Shown here: positions 14,314 through 22,563 of the stretch, in pieces
Position numbering within the stretch: position 1 is the first letter of the stretch
Layout of the letters: each line of letters begins with the position of its first letter
Assembly: GCA_019112965.1 (NCBI GenBank)
Contig: DXIH01000070.1
Span: 55,326 to 119,325 of the forward strand
DNA length: 64,000 nt
Origin: Candidatus Sphingomonas excrementigallinarum
Lineage (GTDB): Bacteria; Pseudomonadota; Alphaproteobacteria; Sphingomonadales; Sphingomonadaceae
Reading direction: 5' to 3'
Made by a program: the position numbers and the translations under genes
The notes under the pieces: model-generated
Databases searched by the model: none
Told to the model about the DNA's origin: nothing
The model's input: only the letters and a program-made list of their open reading frames with translations

Positions 14314-15202
14314 GTTGGGACCGAGATATTTTTTCGTGAAGCGCTCGTAGGAGACGATGCGGTGCGCGCGGCCCTGGTAGTTCGCGCGGACGCGGGACAG
14401 CTCCTCGTCGAAGAAGTCGGCGATCGGCGTCAGGAAGATGCGCCGCTGCTCCTCGACGACGATCATCACGGTGGTGACCTCGTGGTTCATGGCACGCATC
14501 AGCAGAACCTTGTCCACGCCAATGCCTGCCTCGCCCTTCTCAATCGCCTCCGACAGCGACTTGGACTTGCCCCGCCAGATGTCCCGGCCCCGCTGCTCGA
14601 TCACGATGAAGCGGGTGCCGCTCTCCGTCTCCATGATCTTGCCCTGCACGCGCGGCGCAACCTTGAGCAAGCCGGCGCGCTTCATGCCCTTGGAGATAGG
14701 CCGCAGCATCTTCGAGACCGAGGCGTTGAAGGTAAATGGCGGTAAGGCGGGTTTTCTCGTTGATGATGCGAGGGCCATAGTTCTGTCGCTGCCATGCCTT
14801 GAGGATGGTGGCCGCCTCGTGGGGCGGCGTGGTGAGCATGAGGTGATTGCGGTGGGCGTGCTTGTCGAGGATCTCGTCGATCCCGCCGGCTTCCGTCGAC
14901 ACGACGAGCGCCAGGCCGAAGACGTGCCGGAGCTTGACGTTGTAGAGGGCGACCACCTGGTTGGTGAGCAGCCGCTGCGTCCAGGCGACGCCGACGCGCA
15001 CGGTGTTGGCGATGTCGTGCAGGCCGGTCTCGTCCTGGAACGGTAGCGTCGGCACAAACAGGTCGCACGCAATCCGCGGCTGGAGTTCACACTTGCGATT
15101 GACAGCACAGTGGTCGCAAGGCTTCTTGCCGGCGCCCGACGTATAGGTGTCGTTGTCGCGACGTTTAAGCTGTCGTGTGTCCGTGTCGATCAATGGTGTC
15201 AC
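14275..15202 (-). CDS. Unknown Cys-cluster protein in two frames (apparent +1 frameshift near 14731)
   Basis: Coding runs from GTG 15202 in one frame to about 14732 and continues in the +1 frame to the TAG at 14275. Upstream frame: a C-x2-C-x5-C-x7-C cluster (CDHCAVNRKCELQPRIAC, about residues 29-46) and a helical body to NEKTRLTAIY. Downstream frame: FNASVSKMLRPISKGMKRAG to a basic C-terminus. GC at third codon positions is high in the first frame before, and the second frame after, the junction; continuing in the first frame gives Arg/Gly/His-rich shadow-like sequence. Either a sequence error, a real frameshift, or two overlapping genes with the second starting near ATG 14709 or 14691. No family recognised. 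Confidence 0.5.
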
Positions 15203-15206
15203 CTAC

Positions 15207-15246
15207 AAAAAGAGCGCTCGCAAAGCACTTAGACCTTGTGAGCGCT
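15207..15246 (-). terminator. Rho-independent terminator after recA
   Basis: Minus strand: stem AGCGCTC...GAGCGCT (15246-15240 with 15219-15213), extended by CAAGG/CTTTG with one mismatch, followed directly by a CTTTTT run (15211-15207). Lies 25 bases past the recA/uvsX stop. A textbook intrinsic terminator. Confidence 0.8.
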
Positions 15247-15270
15247 GCGTTCAACTTGGCGAAGCGTGGA

Positions 15271-16302
15271 TTACGCTTCGGCCATGTCGATCAGACGGTT
15301 GAGCGACGCATCATAGTCCTGGTGCAGCTTGGGCACCAACTGCGAACGATACGTCTTGCTGCCGTCCCAGACGATGTATGCGCCAGCCGTCTCGATCTTG
15401 CCCAGGTTCAGCAGGTGGCCGATCATGCTGTCGATCACGTCGATGTAGCCGGTGCCATCCTCCTTGAACTTGAAGATGAAGTCGTCCTTCTTGAAGGGCG
15501 CATAGGTCTTGTTCTTGACCGTCTCGGCGGTGACGGTCTGGCCGGTGACCTCCTTCGTCTTCTTGTCGCGCTCCATGGACCGCGAGAGGAACAGGCGAAC
15601 CGACGCATAGAACGGCAAGCTGTCCCCGCCCGGCGTGTAGCGCGGGTCGCCATAGGTGACGCCGGGCTTGGTGCGGATCTGGTTCAGGAAGATCGCGAGG
15701 ATGTTGTTCTCCTCGACGAACGTCGAGAACGCCGGGAGCTCCTGGCTGGTCGCGACCGCGAGCGACACCTTGTCGCGCATGTTGGCGGCCTTGCCGTCGC
15801 CCTCGATCTCCTTGCCGTCCGACTTGAACAGCTTCTCGGCGGGGACCATCGCGGCCAGGCTGTCGAACACGCACACCAGCGGCGCCTCGAACGGGATCAC
15901 GTCCGCGTTGCGGATCGCCCGCATCCAGTCGATCGCGCCGTCGATCGAGTCCTCGAAGGTGCGCGGGCGGCTGTAGGTGAACACGCCAGGCGTGATGTCG
16001 CCACCGAAGCCAGCGTAGAGGTTCTGGTCGAAGGTGCGCTCGTGGTCGCGGAAGTTGGCAGCGCCACCGGCGAGCTGCGCTTCCTTCATGACGTGCTGGG
16101 CGAGCAGCGTCTTACCCGCGGATGGCGGGCCGGCGATCTCGACGATGCGGCCGGATTGGAACCCGCCACCGCGGTAATGGCCGCTGACGAGCTTGTCGAT
16201 GTGGGGAACGCCCGTGGAGAGGTGCAGACCATAGGTCGGTGCGGTGTCGTTCTTGACGCCACCCTTTTCGAGGGCGCCTGCGAGTAGGGATGCGAGAGAC
16301 AT
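15271..16302 (-). CDS. RecA/UvsX-like recombinase
   Basis: 343 residues. Walker A GPPSAGKT (about residues 59-66), a core ATPase with VCVFDSLAAM (Walker B, about 143-152), and the LNQIRTKPGVTYGDPRYTPGGDSLPFYAS segment, typical of the L2/DNA-binding region of RecA-fold recombinases. It forms filaments on ssDNA for strand exchange. Neighbours are the 5'-3' exonuclease, ssDNA-binding protein and a possible mediator, so the recombination set is complete. ATG 16302 overlaps the exonuclease stop (TAATG). Confidence 0.9.
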   Translation of the reverse strand: MSLASLLAGALEKGGVKNDTAPTYGLHLSTGVPHIDKLVSGHYRGGGFQSGRIVEIAGPPSAGKTLLAQHVMKEAQLAGGAANFRDHERTFDQNLYAGFGGDITPGVFTYSRPRTFEDSIDGAIDWMRAIRNADVIPFEAPLVCVFDSLAAMVPAEKLFKSDGKEIEGDGKAANMRDKVSLAVATSQELPAFSTFVEENNILAIFLNQIRTKPGVTYGDPRYTPGGDSLPFYASVRLFLSRSMERDKKTKEVTGQTVTAETVKNKTYAPFKKDDFIFKFKEDGTGYIDVIDSMIGHLLNLGKIETAGAYIVWDGSKTYRSQLVPKLHQDYDASLNRLIDMAEA

Positions 16303-17285
16303 TACTTGCCGAACTCCTGTTCAAGCTGGATGAAGGGTGAGAGGAAAGCGTCCATGTCCCGAAGGAAGGACGTGAAACCGAACTCCGCGCAGAACCCCTC
16401 GAAAGCTGTGCGGTCGATCTTGGTCTTGGTGCCGCGAATGTTCGTCGGCGCCGGGATGTCGGGATGGCCCAAGTCCATCATCTTGAGCGCGAACTCGAAG
16501 CGCTCGCGCAGCTCCATGTCGTCGCGTAGGTTCTGGTATTTCTTCGGCAGCGTCTGCGGCTGACCCTTCTTGACCTTGGGCACGGCCTTGCCGGCGGCGA
16601 GCCAGCGCGCGACCGCGTCTTCCTGCGACAGCTGCTGGAACTCGTGGACGCAGTCGAACACCGAGAGCAGCTCGATCGCGCCCTCGCCACCGACGCCGGT
16701 GCGCGGCTTGACGTTGTCGCCCGTGTCGCCCTGGAGCGCCTTCGCGTGGATGAAGGCCTTCTGCGTGCGGAAGCCCGTGAACTCGGTGAAGTTGGACGAG
16801 GTGACCTTGCGATCGAGCTTGTGGTCGACCCATGCCACGCCACGCTCGACCAGCTGAATCCAATCCTGGTCGCCCGTGATGAGCGACACCTGATCGCCGC
16901 GTGCGATCGCCTTGCGCGTCAGGATGGCAGCCATGTCGTCGGCCTCCATGTTGCCGGCGACGAGCTGGGAGATACCGAGGAGGTGCAGCCCGCGGAACAT
17001 GTCCCGGCGCTGGGCCTTGTAGCGCTCGCGCTCGGCCATCTTCTCGGCGGTGTCGGTGCGGGTGCCCTTATAGTCGGGGAAGTCGCTGTAGCGCCACGAG
17101 CGGCCATCCCAGAGGATGATCGGGGTGGCGAAGGTGCGCTCGCGCAGGATCTTATGGATCGAGCGCAGCATGCCATAGATGGCGGTGGTCTCGCGCTCGC
17201 CCGCATAGAGCTTGCCCTGCTTGCTGTTGCCGTGCTGGGCAGCATGCCCGACCGAGTTGCCGTCGATGTAGGTGCGGCGGATCAT
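16302..17285 (-). CDS. 5'-3' exonuclease / flap endonuclease (T4 RNase H-like)
   Basis: 327 residues. FEN/PIN-type acidic motifs: YIDGNSVGHA (residues 5-14), NMEADDMAAIL (about 120), ITGDQDWIQLV (about 138-148), and the helix-hairpin-helix area QGDTGDNVKPRTGVGGEGAIELL (about 188-210). The enzyme removes RNA primers and flaps at the lagging strand. AGGAAG lies just before ATG 17285. Followed by recA with an overlapping start. Confidence 0.9.
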   Translation of the reverse strand: MIRRTYIDGNSVGHAAQHGNSKQGKLYAGERETTAIYGMLRSIHKILRERTFATPIILWDGRSWRYSDFPDYKGTRTDTAEKMAERERYKAQRRDMFRGLHLLGISQLVAGNMEADDMAAILTRKAIARGDQVSLITGDQDWIQLVERGVAWVDHKLDRKVTSSNFTEFTGFRTQKAFIHAKALQGDTGDNVKPRTGVGGEGAIELLSVFDCVHEFQQLSQEDAVARWLAAGKAVPKVKKGQPQTLPKKYQNLRDDMELRERFEFALKMMDLGHPDIPAPTNIRGTKTKIDRTAFEGFCAEFGFTSFLRDMDAFLSPFIQLEQEFGK

Positions 17286-17308
17286 ATTCTTCCTGTCGGG
17301 TAGAGGGT

Positions 17309-17384
17309 GCGGGGAAGCGCTACGTGCGCTCCCCCGCCTTCGATCAGCGGCCGGGGCCGCTCACCTGGGGCGCGAGGCCCCAGG
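17309..17384 (-). terminator. Three tandem GC-rich hairpins between SSB and exonuclease genes
   Basis: Three adjacent near-perfect stem-loops: 17364-17384 (8-bp stem CCTGGGGC/GCCCCAGG), 17346-17361 (7-bp AGCGGCC/GGCCGCT, 2-base loop), and 17309-17337 (GCGGGG-x-AGCGC/GCGCT-x-CCCCGC). No U-run follows, so they may attenuate rather than stop transcription, or protect the abundant SSB transcript's 3' end. Confidence 0.65.
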
Positions 17385-17393
17385 CACCTTCGG

Positions 17394-18446
17394 TCATTCG
17401 AGGCCGGCGAGGATGTCGTCGATCTCGCTGCTGTCCGCCGGGACAGTCGCGGCCGGCGCGGGCTTCGCGGGCGCAGCCTTTGCGGGCGCCGGCTTGGCCG
17501 GGGCAGGCTCGGGCTCGGGGGTCACGTCCGCGACCGCGTCGGCCAGGTCCGCTTCCTCGAACACCGCGTCCTCGACGGTCGTGTCGGTGTCGAACGGCGG
17601 CGTCGCGTCGTCGTCTTCCTCGATCACGCTGGTCACCGCGCTGGTGCCCTTCGCCGCCGCGGCCTGCGCTGCTGCGGTGGTGCTGGAGCTCTGCGCGATG
17701 CGCGGGGTTGCCGCCGACGCCGCCAGCTGCGCGTTCAACGCGATGCCGGCCGCACCGTTCAGGCGACCCAGGAACTCCAGCGCCTTGGTTTCGAGGCCCT
17801 CGAACTGCGACGCGATCCACGCATCCAGGTCGATCACCTTGTCGAGGATCGCCGGGTTCAGCTTCGCCTTCTTCGGCGTCACCGTGAACGTGTATTTGGT
17901 GTCGAGCCCGCTGCCGGTCTTCTCGCACTTGAAGACGTGGCCGTTCTCCAGGCTGGCGAGGTCATAGTCCTCGTCGGCCTCGGTCCAGGCCTCGAACTGC
18001 GACAGGATGCCGTCGAACGCGCCTTCGGACACCTCGATCAGCACCGGCTCGGTCGCCGGCTGATCCTTGTCGTCCAGGATGAGCGCGCAGAAGATGTGAC
18101 GCGGCGACGCGAGCATCTTGCGATAGTGCTCCTTCGTCTCGTTGTCCGGCGCCTGGCGCATGGCGTCGAAGATCAGCTCCTTGATCGGGTCCGTCTCACC
18201 GTAGGTGATGTCGCGGTCGCCGATGCCGAAGAAGTTCTGGCCGTCGAACGACTTGAGGTAGGTCTTGCCATACCGACGATCGAACGCGCCCGAGTTGGTC
18301 GGCGTGTCCTTGGTGTCGGCGGCCGGCAGGATGCGGAACGAGGTCGTGCCGCCCTTGAACTTGTAGGGACGCAGGCCCTTGCTGCGGTTCTGCGCGATGC
18401 CGGCGCGCATCGCGGCGATGCGCTCACGGGTAGTCATTGCACCCAT
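17394..18446 (-). CDS. Single-stranded DNA-binding protein (T4 gp32-like)
   Basis: 350 residues. N-terminal basic segment (TTRERIAAMRAGIAQNRSKGLRPYKFKGG), an OB-like core with YGKTYLKSFDGQNFFGIGDRD, then a long Ala/Pro-rich linker (PAPAKPAPAKAAPAKPAPA, about 310-330) and an acidic tip SSEIDDILAGLE, the typical protein-interaction tail of SSBs. It coats ssDNA for replication and recombination. AGGAG lies 8 bases before ATG 18446. The gp32-type zinc knuckle is not visible. Confidence 0.82.
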   Translation of the reverse strand: MGAMTTRERIAAMRAGIAQNRSKGLRPYKFKGGTTSFRILPAADTKDTPTNSGAFDRRYGKTYLKSFDGQNFFGIGDRDITYGETDPIKELIFDAMRQAPDNETKEHYRKMLASPRHIFCALILDDKDQPATEPVLIEVSEGAFDGILSQFEAWTEADEDYDLASLENGHVFKCEKTGSGLDTKYTFTVTPKKAKLNPAILDKVIDLDAWIASQFEGLETKALEFLGRLNGAAGIALNAQLAASAATPRIAQSSSTTAAAQAAAAKGTSAVTSVIEEDDDATPPFDTDTTVEDAVFEEADLADAVADVTPEPEPAPAKPAPAKAAPAKPAPAATVPADSSEIDDILAGLE

Positions 18447-18485
18447 CTGAAAAACTCCTGTCTCTGCTCTGCTAACTTCGATTCG

Positions 18486-18505
18486 TGTGTGTCAGTTACT
18501 ATGCA
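18486..18505 (-). promoter_or_regulatory. Class A element upstream of SSB gene
   Basis: Consensus copy (TGCATAGTAACTGACACACA) 39 bases before the SSB ATG. No good -10 is seen at 17 bases from GTAACT. Confidence 0.75.
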
Positions 18506-18540
18506 CGCGAGACACACCTGTCGCGTGGCTTCGTGCTGGG

Positions 18541-19095
18541 TTACTCGGTCGCTTCGGCCTCCTGCCCTGGTCGCCGGGCGCGGCTGCTGTCGCGAACGGC
18601 GCGGCGCTGTTGATACCCGCCGGCTGCATCGCGGGCGGATTGGATGACGGTGTTCGTCTTGAGCTGGTCGCGGGTCAGGTTGCCCAGCGAGACGATCATG
18701 GAACTGCGGGTGCGGAACGCATCCATGGCGACCCGGCACACGCCCTCGATCTCATCAGCTTCCAGTTGAACCTGCGCCCACTTGAGCGCGTCGGGATCGA
18801 GCGCGACGTGCGCGGCGACCATGTCGACCGTGACGGCGACGGGCTTCTTGCCCGTCTCCTCGGCCTCCTCGTTCGCGGCGTCGGTGAGCTCCTTGCGATA
18901 CTTCTTGGTCAGCTTGGCGTTCACCGCCTTGACCAGGAGCTCCACCTTGTTCTTTTGGCGCTTCGCCTTGGCGTGGCAGATGCCATACCAGGCGGCGCGG
19001 GCGGTCTGGGTGCGCATCGCCTCGGTGATGTCGTCCAGACCTTCGTCCACCTCTGCGGTGAACTTCTCAACGTCGATGAAAGTGTCCAGCTGCAT
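18541..19095 (-). CDS. Helical protein, possible UvsY-like recombination mediator
   Basis: 184 residues, mostly helical, with a basic K-rich helix (AKAKRQKNKVELLVKAVNAKL, about 42-62) and a later VCRVAMDAFRTRSSMIVSLGNLTRDQL segment (about 130-157). The A-x-x-x-R-x-x-M-x-x-x-LG-x-x-x-R pattern is reminiscent of UvsY-like proteins that load the recombinase onto SSB-coated DNA. Its place directly before the SSB gene supports this, but similarity is weak and by eye. Arg/Glu-rich C-terminal tail. ATG 19095 with AGAGAA upstream. Confidence 0.5.
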   Translation of the reverse strand: MQLDTFIDVEKFTAEVDEGLDDITEAMRTQTARAAWYGICHAKAKRQKNKVELLVKAVNAKLTKKYRKELTDAANEEAEETGKKPVAVTVDMVAAHVALDPDALKWAQVQLEADEIEGVCRVAMDAFRTRSSMIVSLGNLTRDQLKTNTVIQSARDAAGGYQQRRAVRDSSRARRPGQEAEATE

Positions 19096-19112
19096 TTCGT
19101 TCTCTCTGCTGT

Positions 19113-19147
19113 TGTGTGTGTTGTAACGCACACACTCGGGACGTCAA
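19113..19147 (-). promoter_or_regulatory. Class B element with TTGACG-N15-TTACAA
   Basis: Near-palindrome GTGTGTG-N8-CACACAC (19114-19135). On the minus strand TTGACG (19147-19142) precedes TTACAA (19126-19121), which lies at the centre of the palindrome; the 15-base spacer is shorter than in the other class B promoters. It precedes the ATG at 19095 by 17 bases. Confidence 0.5.
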
Positions 19148-22100
19148 TAAGAATCTTCGATCAGGGCTTTGGCTTCGGAGAAAACTTTCGTCAGCACCTC
19201 GCGCTTCTCGGCGTCGTGGTAGAGCTGCGTCGGCTTGAAGCCGATGATGATCGTCGCATCCATGTCCGCCGAATAGGTCTTGCGGCCGATGTGATCCGCC
19301 AGCCCCTTGATGTCCGGGAAGAACGTCTTGATCGCCTGCGGCCCGAGCAGCACGATGACCGGCGGCTTCATCGCCAGGATCTCGCGCTGGAGGTAGGGCA
19401 GGGACCGCGCGACCTCCGCGGCGGGCAGGTCGCGCTCTCCCTTCTTGAGCGGTCGGCGCAGCACCCAGCTCCACACGGCATCGTCGATCGACAGGCCCGC
19501 TTCGTGCAGGCTCGGCGCGACATAGTTGACGTAGGAGAACTGGCTCTTGAGCTCCTCGTAATCGTTGAAGGGTGCGTCGAGGATGAACATCATCTTGGGC
19601 GCGCGGCCCAGGTGACACGGCACCGCCGTCTCGCCGAGATCGGCCATCATGTCCTCGACGATCCCGACGATCGTGTCGCCCATGAGATCGTCCACGGGGA
19701 TGTCGCGCGTGGCGGCGACGCCCTGGTCGCTGATCGCGGGCATCAGTTCGATCTGGTCGCGCTGTCGACACGGGTCCGTCGATCGCGGCTGGCCCGGCAC
19801 GACGCGCGCGAACGCACCGACGCGGTCCAGGTGGTCGATCGCCTTACTGTTGACCGCTCGCGCGGGGACGCGGGCCTTGAAGTCGTCCATGCTGACGAAC
19901 CGGCCAGGCCCGAACGTCTCGGTGTTCGTGACCTTGTTCTTGCCGCGCCCCGAGGTCGTCTCGACGACGGTGGGCTTCGGGTTGGTGCGCGCTTCGATGA
20001 TCGCGTGGGCGCCCTTGTCCGACACGTTCTTCACCGCGGATAGGGGCGCGATGATGATGTTGTCGTTCAGCGGCTCGAAGCGGTTGGTGGAGATGTTGAC
20101 GTCCGGCGGGATCACCCGGATGCCGTCCTTCGCCGCTTGCTTGACGATCACCGACAGCTTGTCGGTGTCCGCGATGCCCATGCTCGCGGTGTAGAACTCC
20201 ACGAGGTAGTGCGCCTTGAGATAGGCGGCCTGATAGGCGATCAGCGTGTATTCGACCGCGTGGCTGCGGTTGAAGGCGTAGCCGGCGAAGCCTTCGATGT
20301 CGGTGAACAGGCGATCGGCGTCGCTCTGGGGCATGCCCGACACGCTGACCGCGCCGTCGACGAACTTCTGGCGCTGCTCGGCCATCATCTGCGGGTCTTT
20401 CTTGCCCATCGCCTTGCGGAGCACGTCGGCCTCACCGGGCGCGAAGCCACAGAGCGTGCGGGCGATCTGCATCACCTGCTCCTGGTAGGCGATCACACCA
20501 TAGGTGTCCTCCAGGATGGGCTCGAGACTCGGCCACGGATAGGTCACGCTCTCGGTGCCCGCGCGGCGGCGAATATAGGCCTCGGTGATGCCCGCATCGA
20601 GCGGGCCGGGTCGGTTGAGCGCGTTCAGGGCGACGAGATCCTCGAACGTCAGCGCGCTCGTCTTCGCCATCTCCTTGAGCAGCCGCCGCACCGAGCCGCC
20701 CTCGAACTGGAACACGCCGGCCGTCTTGGCGGTCGAGAAGATCGCGAGCGTCTCCTCGTCGTCGAGCGGCAGCTTGTTGATGTCGAGGCGGAAAGACCGG
20801 CGCTGGAAGATCAGCTTGATGGCCTGGTCGAACATGTCGAGCGTGGAGAGGCCCAGCACGTCGAGCTTGATGAGGCCCTGTTCCTCGGACACGCGCTTGT
20901 CCCAATTGATGACGCGCGCGTCGCCGCGCTTCTCGACGACGGCTCGCTTGGTCAGGGGTTCGCCTGCCACGACGACGCCACCGGCGTGCGTGCCATAGGC
21001 GCGCATCTTGCCTTCGAGCTTGAGCGCCTTCTCCCAGACGTGGGGCTGCTGCTCGGCGAACTGCTGGACCTCGTGCGTGGTCTCGTATGCCTCCTGGAGG
21101 CTGGCCGAAACGCCATGGGTGTCGCCGATGTATTTGGTGGCGCCCAGCTGGTCCTGCGTCAGCCCATAGATGCGCGCCACGTCGCGGATCGCACCGCGCG
21201 CGCCCATCGTGTTGTAGTTGACGATGCCGGCGACGCGGTCGGAACCGTAGCGATCGGCCAGATAGGCGATCACCTCCTCGCGGCGCGTCGACATGAAGTC
21301 GAGGTCGGCGTCGGGAAGGTCGAGGCGGTCGGGGTTGATGAAGCGCTCGAACAGCAGCTTGAAGCGGATCGGATCGCAGTCGGTGATGCCGACCAGATAC
21401 GCGACCAGGCTGCCACCGACCGAGCCGCGGCCGGGGCCGACATAGATGTTCTGGCTCTTGGACCAGCGCACGAGATCGGACACGAGCAGAAAGTAGGGCG
21501 CGAAGCCCAGGCGCTTGAGCGTGTCCAGCTCGAACTGGAGCCGCGGCAGGTATTCCGCCTTGAGCTCGGCCGGGCTCGGCTGGTGCGCGAAGATGGGGGA
21601 GGTGAAGCGCTGCGCCCAGCCTTCCTTGCACAGCCGCTTGAGCTCCGCGTCGGGATCGGCCGCCAGCTCGGGCAGGGAGGGGTCGAGCTTCTTCCACTCA
21701 TAGGTGCAGAGCTGGACCAGGCGATCGGTGTTCATCAGCCCTTGCTTGAAGATCGCGCCGTGGTTGCGGTCGTAGCGCGTGCCCACGGCGTCGGCCGCCG
21801 CGACGGTGGCGGTGGCGAGCTCCTTGACCGTGTGCGGCTGGTAGCGCGGCACCGGGCGCAGATAGTCGCTGTAGGGGCGGCGCTCGGCGATGCCCGCGTT
21901 GCAGCTGTATGCCTCGTCGTCGTGATCGAGCCAGAACGCCGGCGCGGTGACCAGCGGCTCCCAGGTCGGGATTGTGCCGAAGCAGTTGTTGAGCAGCGCC
22001 CACTCGATCGCGCGATAGTTCTGACGCGAGAAGTATGGCGTGTCGCTCGCGATCAGCTCGTAGAAGCGCGCGACAAAGCGCACGCGCTGCGCAAGGTCAG

Positions 22101-22563
22101 ACAGCGCGGTGAGCATGTCCTCGCGCTGTGCGACGCTCTCTAGGTCACCTGTGGTGATGACGAGACAGTCATCGTCGAGCGTGGTCGCGAGGTCTTCCCA
22201 GGTGACGCGCGGGACGAAATAGAAGCGGTCGCGGTCGAACCCGCGGGTCAGCAGCCGGTAGATCGACTGCATGCCCGCCTCGTTCGTGGGGAACAGCTTG
22301 ATGAAGCACGCCTCCTCGCGATCGGCTTTGTCGCGGTCAGCGTCGTCGGCCATGATGACGCGGACGCGCACGCCGGCCAGCAGCCGCTTGTCGAGCTTGC
22401 CCAGCTTCTTGGTCGCCTCGACGACGGAGGAGATGGTCATGGTGTCGCAGATGCCGACGACGTCGGCGCCGGCCTTGTCGGCGACCGCCGGGAGATCGTC
22501 GATGCCCAGGATGGACTCGCCAAGAGAGAAGTCGGTGCGCACACCGAGCAGAGGATGGATCAT
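19144..22563 (-). CDS. dnaE: DNA polymerase III alpha (DnaE-type) with C-terminal UDG-like domain
   Basis: 1139 residues, replicative polymerase. Catalytic motifs of C-family polymerases: GPGRGSVGGSLVAYLVGI (about 378-395) and PDADLDF (about 417-423, two catalytic Asp), plus the FEGGSVRRLL and GYAFNRSHAVEYTLIAYQAAYLKAHY finger/thumb segments. The N-terminal PHP domain lacks the usual HLHTxxS metal site (MIHPLLGVRTDFSL), so PHP activity is probably lost. The last ~155 residues (985-1139; MMFILDAPFNDYEEL, PPVIVLLGPQAIKTFF, IIIGFKPTQLYHD) look like a uracil-DNA glycosylase fold with altered active-site motifs, in the place of the usual OB/tau-binding region. ATG 22563 overlaps the upstream stop (ATGA). 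Confidence 0.9.
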   Translation of the reverse strand: MIHPLLGVRTDFSLGESILGIDDLPAVADKAGADVVGICDTMTISSVVEATKKLGKLDKRLLAGVRVRVIMADDADRDKADREEACFIKLFPTNEAGMQSIYRLLTRGFDRDRFYFVPRVTWEDLATTLDDDCLVITTGDLESVAQREDMLTALSDLAQRVRFVARFYELIASDTPYFSRQNYRAIEWALLNNCFGTIPTWEPLVTAPAFWLDHDDEAYSCNAGIAERRPYSDYLRPVPRYQPHTVKELATATVAAADAVGTRYDRNHGAIFKQGLMNTDRLVQLCTYEWKKLDPSLPELAADPDAELKRLCKEGWAQRFTSPIFAHQPSPAELKAEYLPRLQFELDTLKRLGFAPYFLLVSDLVRWSKSQNIYVGPGRGSVGGSLVAYLVGITDCDPIRFKLLFERFINPDRLDLPDADLDFMSTRREEVIAYLADRYGSDRVAGIVNYNTMGARGAIRDVARIYGLTQDQLGATKYIGDTHGVSASLQEAYETTHEVQQFAEQQPHVWEKALKLEGKMRAYGTHAGGVVVAGEPLTKRAVVEKRGDARVINWDKRVSEEQGLIKLDVLGLSTLDMFDQAIKLIFQRRSFRLDINKLPLDDEETLAIFSTAKTAGVFQFEGGSVRRLLKEMAKTSALTFEDLVALNALNRPGPLDAGITEAYIRRRAGTESVTYPWPSLEPILEDTYGVIAYQEQVMQIARTLCGFAPGEADVLRKAMGKKDPQMMAEQRQKFVDGAVSVSGMPQSDADRLFTDIEGFAGYAFNRSHAVEYTLIAYQAAYLKAHYLVEFYTASMGIADTDKLSVIVKQAAKDGIRVIPPDVNISTNRFEPLNDNIIIAPLSAVKNVSDKGAHAIIEARTNPKPTVVETTSGRGKNKVTNTETFGPGRFVSMDDFKARVPARAVNSKAIDHLDRVGAFARVVPGQPRSTDPCRQRDQIELMPAISDQGVAATRDIPVDDLMGDTIVGIVEDMMADLGETAVPCHLGRAPKMMFILDAPFNDYEELKSQFSYVNYVAPSLHEAGLSIDDAVWSWVLRRPLKKGERDLPAAEVARSLPYLQREILAMKPPVIVLLGPQAIKTFFPDIKGLADHIGRKTYSADMDATIIIGFKPTQLYHDAEKREVLTKVFSEAKALIEDSY

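Noticed and set aside
20432-21697. 421-codon minus-strand frame inside dnaE
   Set aside because: Out-of-frame shadow (RRR/GRR-rich); the dnaE frame carries the catalytic motifs throughout.
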